Assembly (NCBI GenBank): GCA_041594335.1
Contig: JBFHML010000011.1
Coordinates: forward strand, 1 to 56,144
From: JAGPUQ01 sp041594335
GTDB lineage: Bacteria; Pseudomonadota; Gammaproteobacteria; Pseudomonadales; Porticoccaceae
Reading direction: 5' to 3'
Length of the DNA: 56,144 bases
Shown: positions 8,950-17,423 of the stretch, piece by piece
Layout of the letters: the number at the start of each line of letters is the position of its first letter
Numbering within the stretch: the first letter of the stretch is position 1
The notes under the pieces: model-generated
What the model was told of the DNA's origin: nothing
Databases searched by the model: none
Seen by the model: the letters and a program-made list of their open reading frames with translations, nothing else
Position numbers and translations under genes: made by a program

Positions 8950-9337
8950 GCTTCGCCCAACAGGTTGACGTATTGCGTAGACGTCGAGATCACGGATCGG
9001 GGAAAGATTCTGCGCCGAGGTCCGCCCAACCCCAGAACCTGGCTATTGCGTGGCTCGGGACGCCATAACGACCGACTCAGCACCCTGAAGACCCGCGCCC
9101 GATCCCAAACGCTGCAGGTCCCGTTGGACTGCGGCGACACGGTTTCAGCTCACCGCCACGGGTGTCGTGTTCCGATGCACCCCTACAACCATACGGACGG
9201 AATTCGCCCCTGATCGCGGCCGCAATATACGGCGAGGACTATCGCCTTGAAATCCTCGCGGGGATTTCGGCTAGCAGATCGCAACCAGCGGGCGGTGTTA
9301 GGATAATGCTCGGCCTCGATGACACCCGGCCAAGACC

Positions 9338-10477
9338 ATGACAGCCCGCCGTCGCCGATATGGTCCCCGCGGCACTGCCGCCACCCTAGTACTTGCGCTG
9401 TTCACGGTAGCCTGCACGGTGGAGGCGCCACCGCGCCACTCCCTGCGGATCCTGGCCGAGGGGCTGGAACATCCCTGGGGACTCACTTTTCTGCCCGGCG
9501 ACGAGGCCCTCGTTACCGAGAGGTCCGGACGCCTCCTGCGCCTCAACCTCCACAATAACCGCCGGCAGGTCATTGACGGGACCCCTGCGGTGGCGGCACT
9601 GGGGCAGGGCGGACTACTTGATGTCGCTCTGCATCCCCAGTTTGTCCGCAACCGGCTGGTCTACCTAAGCTATGTCAAAAAGACGGATGCCGGCTTGACC
9701 ACCGCCGTTGGTCGCGGGCAGCTGCGACACAGCCATCTGGAAAGCTTTGCAGAACTGTTCAGCGCCGTACCGCCAACGTGGGCGGACCAGCATTTCGGCT
9801 CTCGCCTACTGTTCGACCGTGCAGGCCACTTGTTCGTGACCGTCGGCGACCGGCGTCACCGAAATTGGGCTCAGCAGCTGGACAACCACGCTGGCAAAGT
9901 GCTCCGGCTCACAGCGACGGGAGACGCTGTGCCCAGCAATCCCTTTGTGGGGCAACCCGGTGCGCTTCCCGAAATCTACAGCCTCGGTCATCGCAATCCT
10001 CAGGGATTGGCGCTGCATCCGAAGACCGGCGAATTGTGGTTGCACGAACACGGCCCACGCGGAGGAGACGAAATCAATGTGCTCGCGGCAGGTGCCAATT
10101 ACGGCTGGCCGCAGGTCACTTTCGGCCGGGAATATCACGGCCCGACGATCGGGGTACCGCCCCCCCAGCCTGGGTTCCTATCGCCCCGCCACCACTGGAC
10201 ACCCTCCATTGCGCCTTCCGGCATGGCCTTCTACACAGGTCACCACTTCCCCGCTTGGCGTGGCGACCTGTTCGTCGGCGCCCTGGTGCACCGCCATCTG
10301 CAGCGCCTGCGGATCCGTGACGGCACCGTGCGCCCACAGGAAAAACTGCTCACAGAACAGGGCTGGCGCATCCGCGATGTCCGCCAAGGGCCGGATGGCT
10401 ACCTCTATGTACTCACCGATGCCGCCAATGGCGTATTGGCGCGGATCGAACCTCACACCAGTCAACCACGCCCGTAG
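9338..10477 (+). CDS. PQQ-dependent sugar dehydrogenase family protein
   Basis: A 379-residue six-bladed beta-propeller of the soluble glucose dehydrogenase / Asd (YliI) family, expected in the periplasm. The N-terminus has a basic start, a hydrophobic run and a Cys (TLVLALFTVACTVEAPPR). This is a signal peptide with an imperfect lipobox, so lipoprotein anchoring is possible. Family motifs are seen: EHPWGLTFLPGDEALVTERSG, GQGGLLDVALHP, SLGHRNPQGLALHP and HEHGPRGGDEINVL. The conserved His and Arg of these motifs line the PQQ site. The substrate cannot be told. Its last 16 bp overlap the end of manC on the other strand. Confidence 0.85.
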   Translation: MTARRRRYGPRGTAATLVLALFTVACTVEAPPRHSLRILAEGLEHPWGLTFLPGDEALVTERSGRLLRLNLHNNRRQVIDGTPAVAALGQGGLLDVALHPQFVRNRLVYLSYVKKTDAGLTTAVGRGQLRHSHLESFAELFSAVPPTWADQHFGSRLLFDRAGHLFVTVGDRRHRNWAQQLDNHAGKVLRLTATGDAVPSNPFVGQPGALPEIYSLGHRNPQGLALHPKTGELWLHEHGPRGGDEINVLAAGANYGWPQVTFGREYHGPTIGVPPPQPGFLSPRHHWTPSIAPSGMAFYTGHHFPAWRGDLFVGALVHRHLQRLRIRDGTVRPQEKLLTEQGWRIRDVRQGPDGYLYVLTDAANGVLARIEPHTSQPRP

Positions 10478-11892
10478 CGGTCGGCGAACCGCACAATGTC
10501 ATCCTCGCCAAGATAGGCGCCCGTCTGCACCTCGATGATCTCCAGCGGCAGCTTGCCGGGATTGGCCAGCGCGTGGACCGAGCCGATGGGGATATATATG
10601 GATTCGTTTTCCGCCAACAGGGTTTCACGACCGTCGAGAGTAACCTGGGCGGTGCCGGCGACCACAATCCAGTGTTCGGCACGATGGTGATGCATCTGCG
10701 TGGACAGGCTCGCGCCCGGCTCGACCAGGATCCGCTTCACCTGAAAACGATGTCCGGAATCTACCGAATCGTAGCTGCCCCACGGCCGATAGACTTGACG
10801 ATGGGTTTCCTCTTCCGGACGCTCCTGGTCGGCTAGCGCCCCGACCAGCCGCTTGATGCCGTCGAGCCGCTCACGCGGCGCTACCAGCACGGCATCCTTG
10901 GTCTCTACCACTACCGTGTCTCGCAGGCCGACGGCCGCGACCAATCGATGCTCCGAACGAAGGAGATTACCGCTGGCATCGATGTGCAACACGTCGCCGC
11001 GGCATACATTGCCATCGACGTCCTTATCCGCGAGCTCCCACAGCGCAGCCCAAGAGCCGACGTCGCTCCAAGCTGAATTCAGCTCCACAACCACCGCCTG
11101 ATCGGTTCGCTCCATCACGGCGTAATCGACGGAATCTGCCGGACAGGCAGCAAAGGCATCGGCTTCCACCCGAACGAAGTCTCCATCGCTGGACCGCTCG
11201 GCAATCGCTGCCTCGCAAGCGGCAAAGATCGCGGGAGCAAACCGTCTCAACTCCTCCAGGTAGCAACTGGCTCGGAACAGAAACATGCCGCTGTTCCAGT
11301 AATACTCGCCGCTCTCTAGATAGGCAGCGGCGTTCGTGCCATCGGGTTTTTCCACGAATTCCGCGACTCGATGCGCCGGCACGCTGCCATCCAAAGGAGC
11401 CCCGCGGCGGATATAGCCATAGCCGGTTTCCGGGGCCGTGGGTCGGAGCCCGAAGGTCACCAGTTGGCCTTGCTCTGCGTGGTCAGCCGCTGCCGTCACC
11501 GCGGCGTGAAAGGCCTCGACATCGGCCAACACATGGTCGGCAGCAAGCACCAGCAACAACGGGTCCTCGCCCTGGGCCCGTGCCAGCAGCGCGGCCAGCG
11601 CTACCGCCGGCGCAGTGTTGCGGGCAACAGGTTCCAGCAAAATGGCGCCCAGCGCTCCCCCCCAGCGACGCGCCTGCTCAGCGGTAATGAATCGATGTTC
11701 TTCGTTACAGATCACCAATGCGGGGGAAGCGTCCAGCCCGTCAGTACGCCCCAGGGTGATTTGCAACATCGGCAGCTCATCGACCAGCGGCAGAAACTGC
11801 TTTGGAAACAAACGCCTCGACAACGGCCAGAGGCGGGTGCCTGCCCCGCCTGCCATGACCACGGGCACAATATTCACGCGCAAACTCTCCAT
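10462..11892 (-). CDS. manC: Mannose-1-phosphate guanylyltransferase / mannose-6-phosphate isomerase
   Basis: A 476-residue bifunctional type II enzyme (ManC/CpsB/AlgA). The N-terminal nucleotidyltransferase begins GGAGTRLWPLSRRLFPKQFL (about 15-34) and makes GDP-mannose from GTP and mannose-1-P. VEKPDGTNAAAYLESGEYYWNSG, about mid-domain, is the sugar-binding signature. The C-terminal cupin (about 365-476; RPWGSYDSVDSGHRFQVKRI, then QMHHHRAEHWIVVAG) carries the isomerase His cluster. With manB it forms the GDP-mannose route. It is divergent from uvrA across about 100 bp, and its 3' end overlaps the sugar dehydrogenase gene by 16 bp. Confidence 0.93.
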   Translation of the reverse strand: MESLRVNIVPVVMAGGAGTRLWPLSRRLFPKQFLPLVDELPMLQITLGRTDGLDASPALVICNEEHRFITAEQARRWGGALGAILLEPVARNTAPAVALAALLARAQGEDPLLLVLAADHVLADVEAFHAAVTAAADHAEQGQLVTFGLRPTAPETGYGYIRRGAPLDGSVPAHRVAEFVEKPDGTNAAAYLESGEYYWNSGMFLFRASCYLEELRRFAPAIFAACEAAIAERSSDGDFVRVEADAFAACPADSVDYAVMERTDQAVVVELNSAWSDVGSWAALWELADKDVDGNVCRGDVLHIDASGNLLRSEHRLVAAVGLRDTVVVETKDAVLVAPRERLDGIKRLVGALADQERPEEETHRQVYRPWGSYDSVDSGHRFQVKRILVEPGASLSTQMHHHRAEHWIVVAGTAQVTLDGRETLLAENESIYIPIGSVHALANPGKLPLEIIEVQTGAYLGEDDIVRFADRYGRG

Positions 11893-11927
11893 CGCTTCCC
11901 GACAGCGTCCATGTTACCCGTTGCGGG

Positions 11928-11956
11928 CGGACAGTCCACGGCGCCGCGATTACAAT
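11928..11956 (+). promoter_or_regulatory. Probable sigma-70 promoter of uvrA
   Basis: CGGACA at 11928-11933 (four of six -35 bases) and TACAAT at 11951-11956 (five of six -10 bases) are 17 bp apart. The proposed start point is about 30 bp before the uvrA ATG. No clear LexA box (CTGT-N8-ACAG) is visible around it, so SOS control is not evident. Confidence 0.5.
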
Positions 11957-11994
11957 GCGCGCTCGTCTCTGTAACTCCGGCTCGGGCTATTGTC

Positions 11995-14865
11995 ATGAAA
12001 TATATCGAAATTCGCGGTGCCCGAACCCACAATCTTCAGAATATCGATCTCCGCATTCCCCGGGATCAACTCATTGTGATCACCGGGCTGTCCGGCTCGG
12101 GAAAATCGTCCCTCGCCTTTGACACCCTGTATGCCGAGGGGCAACGGCGCTATGTCGAGTCGCTCTCCGCGTACGCGCGCCAATTCTTGTCGATCATGGA
12201 GAAACCGGACGTCGACCATATCGAAGGCCTGTCGCCGGCGATTTCCATCGAGCAGAAATCGACCTCGCACAATCCGCGCTCGACGGTAGGTACCATTACC
12301 GAGATCTACGATTACCTGCGCCTGTTGTTTGCCCGTGTCGGTGAGCCGCGCTGCCCGGACCATGATCTCCCACTCGCCGCCCAGACCGTCACGGAGATGG
12401 TGGATCAGGTTCTGGCCTTGCCGGAAGACAGCCGGCTATTGCTACTCGCGCCTCTGGTACGCGAGCGTAAGGGCGAATACCAACAATTGTTCGAGCAACT
12501 ACGCGCCCAGGGGTTCGTCCGAGTGCGTATTGACGGCACCATCTACGAACTCGACGAAATTCCACGGCTGACCAAAAACCGCAAGCACTCCATCGAAGTG
12601 GTTATCGACCGCTTACGAGTGAAGCCCGAATTGCGGCTGCGCCTCAGTGAATCGTTCGAGACCGCGTTGCGCCTAGCCGACGGCCTAGCCATCGTCGCCT
12701 TCATGGACGGCGGGCAGCCGGAGCGGCTGCTGTCGGCTCGCTTCGCCTGCCCGATCTGCAACTACAGCCTGGACGAACTGGAGCCACGGCTGTTCTCCTT
12801 CAACAATCCCTCGGGAGCCTGCCCGGCGTGTGACGGTCTGGGGGTACGCCAGTTTTTCGATCTCGACCGGGTGATCCAACACCCAGATGCGAGCATTTCC
12901 GAAGGTGCGATCCGCGGCTGGGATCGGCGCAACCTATTTTACTTCAACATGCTCACATCACTCGCCGAACATTATGGCTTCAGTATCGACTGCCCCTATG
13001 TCGATCTTGACCCCAAGCATCAGCAACTGATCCTTTTTGGCAGTGGCGAGGAACCCATCACCTTCAACTATGTGAACGAACGCGGCACGGTGTTCAAGCG
13101 CACGCACCGCTTCGAAGGCATCATTCCCAATATGGAACGACGCTACCGAGAGACCGATTCGAACAGCGTTCGCGAAGAACTAGCGCGCTATTTGAGTACC
13201 CAGCGTTGTCCGGAGTGCGCCGGACAACGACTCAATCGAGCGGCGCGTCACGTCTTCATCGACGGCCGGTCGCTGCCGGCGCTGACCGCTCGCACGACCG
13301 GCGAGTTGCTCAACTATTACACCGACTTCTCCCTACCCGGACAACGCGGTGAAATCGCTGCCAAGATCCTCAAGGAAATCCGCGACCGGCTGCACTTTCT
13401 GGTCGACGTCGGACTCAACTACCTGACGCTCGACCGTAGCGCTGACACTCTGTCGGGCGGCGAAGCACAACGCATTCGCCTCGCCAGCCAGATCGGCGCA
13501 GGCCTAGTGGGCGTCATGTACATCCTCGACGAGCCCTCTATTGGCCTGCATCAACGCGATAACGCACGTCTACTCAACACCCTGCTGCGGCTGCGCGATC
13601 TCGGTAACACGGTGATTGTCGTAGAGCACGATGAAGAGGCCATCCGGGCTGCCGACCACATTCTTGACATCGGTCCAGGGGCGGGCGTGCATGGTGGCCG
13701 GGTTGTGGCACAGGGGTCGGTCACGGACATCACCGCAGCAGCTGAGTCCCTAACCGGAGACTATCTCAGTGGCCGCCGACGCATCGAGGTTCCCGACCAC
13801 CGCACGCCCGCGAACGCCGATCTTTGGCTGCGTATCCGAGGGGCCTCGGGCAACAACTTGCGCGATTTGGATGTCGACATTCCGATCGGCCTATTTACCT
13901 GCGTAACCGGCGTTTCCGGATCCGGCAAGTCAACGCTGATCAACGAGACCCTGTTTCCGGCCGCTGCCACCGCCCTCAATCGAGCCACCAGCCTGCATCC
14001 GGCACAGCACCGAAGCATCGAGGGGCTGGACTGTCTTGATAAGTGCGTGGACATTGATCAGAGCCCCATCGGCCGCACACCACGCTCGAACCCTGCGACC
14101 TATACCGGGATCTTTACACCTATCCGAGAATTGTTCGCGGCCACCCCAGAAGCGCGGTCACGCGGCTATGCCCCGGGCCGTTTCAGTTTCAACGTCAAGG
14201 GTGGCCGCTGCGAAGCTTGCCAGGGCGATGGCGTGACCAAAGTTGAGATGCATTTCTTGCCCGATATCCACGTGCTTTGCGAAATCTGTGGCGGCAAACG
14301 CTATAACCGCGAGACCCTTGAGATTCTTTATAAAGGCAAAAGCATTCATGACGTGCTGGAAATGACGGTCGAGGACGCCCGCATCTTCTTCGAAGCGATC
14401 CCCTCCATAGCCGGCAAACTACAAACGTTAATGGATGTAGGCCTGTCTTACGTACGGCTAGGGCAATCGGCGACCACACTGTCCGGTGGCGAGGCGCAAC
14501 GCGTCAAACTCTCACGGGAACTGTCCAAACGCGATACCGGACGCACCCTGTATATCCTCGATGAACCCACAACTGGTCTGCATTTCCAGGATGTAAACCA
14601 ACTGTTAGGCGTACTCCACCGGCTGCGCGACCACGGCAATACCGTGGTCGTCATCGAGCACAACTTGGATGTCGTCAAGACTGCCGATTGGATACTGGAC
14701 CTTGGCCCCGAAGGTGGCAGCGGCGGCGGCCAACTGCTTGCCGCTGGAACGCCGGAAGACATCGCCGAAGCGGCGCAATCCCATACCGGGCACTTTCTGA
14801 AACCCCTACTGGCTACTGCCGGTACGCGCGCCAGGAAAACGACCGCCAGAGGCTCTGCCCGCTAG
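11995..14865 (+). CDS. uvrA: Excinuclease ABC subunit A
   Basis: A 956-residue nucleotide excision repair ATPase that scans DNA for lesions with UvrB. Two ABC modules are seen. Walker A1 is GLSGSGKSS (about residue 31) and Walker A2 is GVSGSGKSTL (about 640). LSGGEAQR signatures occur in both halves. Zinc-binding cysteine pairs are CPICN/CPACD in the first half and CEACQ/CEICG in the second. The ATG at 11995 gives the standard MKYIEIRGARTHNLQNIDL start; the frame stays open upstream over manC but without family sequence. The stop overlaps the end of the convergent spoVR gene by 4 bp. Confidence 0.98.
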   Translation: MKYIEIRGARTHNLQNIDLRIPRDQLIVITGLSGSGKSSLAFDTLYAEGQRRYVESLSAYARQFLSIMEKPDVDHIEGLSPAISIEQKSTSHNPRSTVGTITEIYDYLRLLFARVGEPRCPDHDLPLAAQTVTEMVDQVLALPEDSRLLLLAPLVRERKGEYQQLFEQLRAQGFVRVRIDGTIYELDEIPRLTKNRKHSIEVVIDRLRVKPELRLRLSESFETALRLADGLAIVAFMDGGQPERLLSARFACPICNYSLDELEPRLFSFNNPSGACPACDGLGVRQFFDLDRVIQHPDASISEGAIRGWDRRNLFYFNMLTSLAEHYGFSIDCPYVDLDPKHQQLILFGSGEEPITFNYVNERGTVFKRTHRFEGIIPNMERRYRETDSNSVREELARYLSTQRCPECAGQRLNRAARHVFIDGRSLPALTARTTGELLNYYTDFSLPGQRGEIAAKILKEIRDRLHFLVDVGLNYLTLDRSADTLSGGEAQRIRLASQIGAGLVGVMYILDEPSIGLHQRDNARLLNTLLRLRDLGNTVIVVEHDEEAIRAADHILDIGPGAGVHGGRVVAQGSVTDITAAAESLTGDYLSGRRRIEVPDHRTPANADLWLRIRGASGNNLRDLDVDIPIGLFTCVTGVSGSGKSTLINETLFPAAATALNRATSLHPAQHRSIEGLDCLDKCVDIDQSPIGRTPRSNPATYTGIFTPIRELFAATPEARSRGYAPGRFSFNVKGGRCEACQGDGVTKVEMHFLPDIHVLCEICGGKRYNRETLEILYKGKSIHDVLEMTVEDARIFFEAIPSIAGKLQTLMDVGLSYVRLGQSATTLSGGEAQRVKLSRELSKRDTGRTLYILDEPTTGLHFQDVNQLLGVLHRLRDHGNTVVVIEHNLDVVKTADWILDLGPEGGSGGGQLLAAGTPEDIAEAAQSHTGHFLKPLLATAGTRARKTTARGSAR

Positions 14866-16226
14866 GCTACCTTGGTTGTCAAACTCGTCTCCGCACCCCG
14901 GCCGTCCACGGTGATCAATCGCACCGGACGGCGCCAAATACGCTCAATGTACTCCAGCACGTGTCGAGCCCGCTCCGCATCCAGTCCGCGGCCGTCCTCT
15001 CGATACTGATGGCGCAGGGTGATGCTGCCATCGGATGCCAAGTCCTCGACCACCACGCGGGGCGCCCCAAAATTGAATTTGGGGGCTAGGATCGTCTCGC
15101 GCAATTGGTCGATATTGGCATCGGTGACGCGCACGGCCCCCTCGCGCGTCGCGGAATAGACGAACAAGTCCAGGTCATCGGCAATCTCGGCAGTCAAATA
15201 GTTGCGAATAAATCCGAAATCATCTTCGGTGCGCATCAGCTCGCGGGCGCTGTCCAAACCGTGTGCCTCGATCAACCGCTCCCATAACACATACCCCAGG
15301 TGGTATGGATTGATCCGAAGAGCCACCTGTCGATCACTGGCATGGGGACTGACCACATCGGAGTGGGTTTTCATACAGTCGACGTAAAACTGGGAGGGCA
15401 GGAAATCGGCTTCGCGCAATAATCGGGAATGCCAATAACTGGCCCAGCCTTCGTTCATGATCTGGCAATTGAAGACCGGCTGGAAGTACCAGGACTCTTT
15501 GCGCACCGCGAGAAAAATATCGCGCTCCCAATCGGCCATCTCCGGTGCGTATTGCGCGATAAACCAGAGCAAATCACGCTCCGGATGAGGCGGTATGTGC
15601 AGCGGTCCGTCGTCCGCACCCACCTCCGGCTCCGGACTCCCGGGAAGCCGGGCGTAGCGCGCACCGAATTCATCCACCGGCGGCTGGCCCGGCGCCGTCT
15701 GCACCGAACGATAAGGACTCCGATTGAAGGGCTGGTCGGCGTCAATGTGCGGCTCCAGCGCCAAGGCGACGTCCAGCACTCGCTCAACGCGCGCAGCACC
15801 GTGACGCTCAATCGCCTCTTCAATGCGATGTGCATGGGCCGCGGCCTGTTCCACGATGTGATAACCGACCTGTTCCTGGCTGCGAGCAAAGGTCAGGTTG
15901 TTGCGTGAAAAATCGGCGTGGCCGAGCACATGAGCCACCACCAAGGTGTTTTCCTCGAGGCTATTGGTGTCGACTAGGTAAGCGTGATTGGGATTACCCG
16001 GGAACACCACCTCGAAGATCCTCGAATGCCCCATCCGGTGCTGAATCATCTGGTAGACCCAACGCACGCCAAACGACCAGTGCGGCATACGCACCGGCAG
16101 CCCGTAAACCGCGACTTCCATCATGAAGCTGGCGGGGACCAGCTCAAAATCGACAGGGAAAAAATCGAGCCCTTGTTCGCGCGCCAGCGCCTCGATTCTG
16201 GGAATGAACTCCTGGAGCCGATCCAC
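14862..16226 (-). CDS. SpoVR family protein (YcgB)
   Basis: A 454-residue SpoVR/YcgB protein, about 50 shorter than E. coli YcgB. Family segments: LDFFPVDFELVPASFMMEV near the start, MPHWSFGVRWVY, NSLEENTLVVAHVLGHADFS (conserved His), and EGWASYWHSRLL with WYFQPVFNCQIMNEGWA-type sequence. The molecular role is unknown; YcgB works with YeaG/YeaH in nutrient-stress physiology. I prefer GTG at 16226, just after the yeaH stop and behind a G7 run. An ATG at 16292 adds 22 Arg/Ser-rich residues that only mirror the end of yeaH. It is the last gene of prkA-yeaH-spoVR. Confidence 0.88.
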   Translation of the reverse strand: MDRLQEFIPRIEALAREQGLDFFPVDFELVPASFMMEVAVYGLPVRMPHWSFGVRWVYQMIQHRMGHSRIFEVVFPGNPNHAYLVDTNSLEENTLVVAHVLGHADFSRNNLTFARSQEQVGYHIVEQAAAHAHRIEEAIERHGAARVERVLDVALALEPHIDADQPFNRSPYRSVQTAPGQPPVDEFGARYARLPGSPEPEVGADDGPLHIPPHPERDLLWFIAQYAPEMADWERDIFLAVRKESWYFQPVFNCQIMNEGWASYWHSRLLREADFLPSQFYVDCMKTHSDVVSPHASDRQVALRINPYHLGYVLWERLIEAHGLDSARELMRTEDDFGFIRNYLTAEIADDLDLFVYSATREGAVRVTDANIDQLRETILAPKFNFGAPRVVVEDLASDGSITLRHQYREDGRGLDAERARHVLEYIERIWRRPVRLITVDGRGAETSLTTKVA

Positions 16227-16227
16227 T

Positions 16228-17403
16228 TCATACCCCCCCGCTGCGCGCTGCCTGGTCGGAGAAGAACGCCTTGATGGCCGGCCAGATGTCACCCTCGCTG
16301 GTCAGGGCATAGCTTCCAACCGGGAAGTCGTCTCCTGCCAAACGGTGCCACATCGCCGCCACTTCCGTATCCATATGCCGGTGCGCCTGCTGCGATACTT
16401 CAGCGTAACCGGCAAAATTCAGGTCGGGCATCAACCGTCGCAGCTCTTCCACCGCCGCCGCACGGTCTTCGCTGAAATTGTGTCCATCGGTAGCATAGAA
16501 CAGATAACAATTGTATTGTCCCGGGTCATAGCGCTCGGACAGGATCTCCCGCGCCTTGGCAAACCCGGTCGAACTCTTGGTACCGCCTTCGCCACGCACC
16601 TGAAAGAATTGCTCTTCGGCAAACTCCCAGGCACCTACGGTATGCGCGACGAACACCGTTTCCACGCTCGAGTATTGACGTCGGATCCCTTGTAACGCCC
16701 AAAAGAAAAACGTCTTAGCCAATTTGCGGCAGTGCTCGTCCATGCTGGAGGAAACGTCCAGCACGAAAAACACTACAGCATTGGTGGTGGGCTTGCGGCG
16801 ACGGGCCAACTGCCGGAAGCGCAGATCGTCATTACCGATCGGCACCCGACTGTCGGGCTGAGCGCCACGACGCTTGACGGCCTCCTTCAGGGTGCGCCTG
16901 CGGTCCAGCCGGGAACGAGCGCCGCGCTTATCCCAACCCTCGCGGATATAGGCATCCGCCTCGACACTGCTGCCCTCCCTTGGCTGCAGATTGGGCAACT
17001 GCAAATCTTCCCAGAGCCAGTCCAGGATATCGTCGATCTGAAACTCGAGAACGAAGCTGACCTGACCTTCGCCCTCCCCGCCGGCGGGATCGGATCCGGA
17101 TACCGGGCGTGCCGGGCGCAGCACATCACCGGGCTTGGCTTCCTTCCCTTGCCCTGCCCCTTGCTCTTCGTCCTGGTCGCGGAGTCGGAAGCGGTAATGC
17201 TCCATGAAGCGGACCGGCACCTTGACAGTGCGATCACGGGCGTCGCTGAGCACATCGGAACCGGCCACCAATTCCGGCAGATGGTCGCGTACCGCCTGAC
17301 GAACCTTTTCATTGTGGCGGAGCCAGTCCCTAGTGCCTCTAGAGAACAGCTCATACCAACGCCCAGGTCCGTTGCGGGCATCGCCATCCGTGAATGACAT
17401 CAT
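16228..17403 (-). CDS. yeaH: YeaH/DUF444 family protein with VWA-like domain
   Basis: A 391-residue protein, slightly shorter than E. coli YeaH (about 427). The N-terminal half is charged, with a Gly/Glu-rich low-complexity stretch near 75-110. The C-terminal half carries a von Willebrand A-like fold. Its metal site is visible as LDVSSSMDEHCRKLAKTFFF (DxSxS), with the second-loop Thr in GGTKSSTGF and a later YATDGHNFSED. Such proteins partner the PrkA kinase encoded immediately upstream (20-bp gap). AAGGGG precedes two adjacent ATG codons. Function is inferred from the conserved gene trio, not from catalytic residues. Confidence 0.9.
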   Translation of the reverse strand: MMSFTDGDARNGPGRWYELFSRGTRDWLRHNEKVRQAVRDHLPELVAGSDVLSDARDRTVKVPVRFMEHYRFRLRDQDEEQGAGQGKEAKPGDVLRPARPVSGSDPAGGEGEGQVSFVLEFQIDDILDWLWEDLQLPNLQPREGSSVEADAYIREGWDKRGARSRLDRRRTLKEAVKRRGAQPDSRVPIGNDDLRFRQLARRRKPTTNAVVFFVLDVSSSMDEHCRKLAKTFFFWALQGIRRQYSSVETVFVAHTVGAWEFAEEQFFQVRGEGGTKSSTGFAKAREILSERYDPGQYNCYLFYATDGHNFSEDRAAAVEELRRLMPDLNFAGYAEVSQQAHRHMDTEVAAMWHRLAGDDFPVGSYALTSEGDIWPAIKAFFSDQAARSGGV

Positions 17404-17423
17404 AAAAAAGCCCCTTCTCAGGC

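Larger units (their letters stand above)
8757..9337. other. Non-genic stretch with hairpin and possible small ORF
   Basis: This 581-bp gap between the divergent isocitrate dehydrogenase and sugar dehydrogenase genes has no recognisable gene. It holds a perfect 12-bp hairpin at 8894-8924. It also holds a 49-codon plus-strand ORF at 8800-8949, listed separately. The remaining open frames (for example 8965-9213 and the minus strand of 8835-9140) are arginine- and serine-rich and look like chance products of GC-rich DNA. The promoters of both flanking genes should lie here, but I could not pick convincing -10/-35 pairs. Confidence 0.6.

Noticed and set aside
11893..11994. LexA (SOS) box upstream of uvrA
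   Set aside because: No CTGT-N8-ACAG pattern with an AT-rich centre is present in the manC-uvrA spacer.
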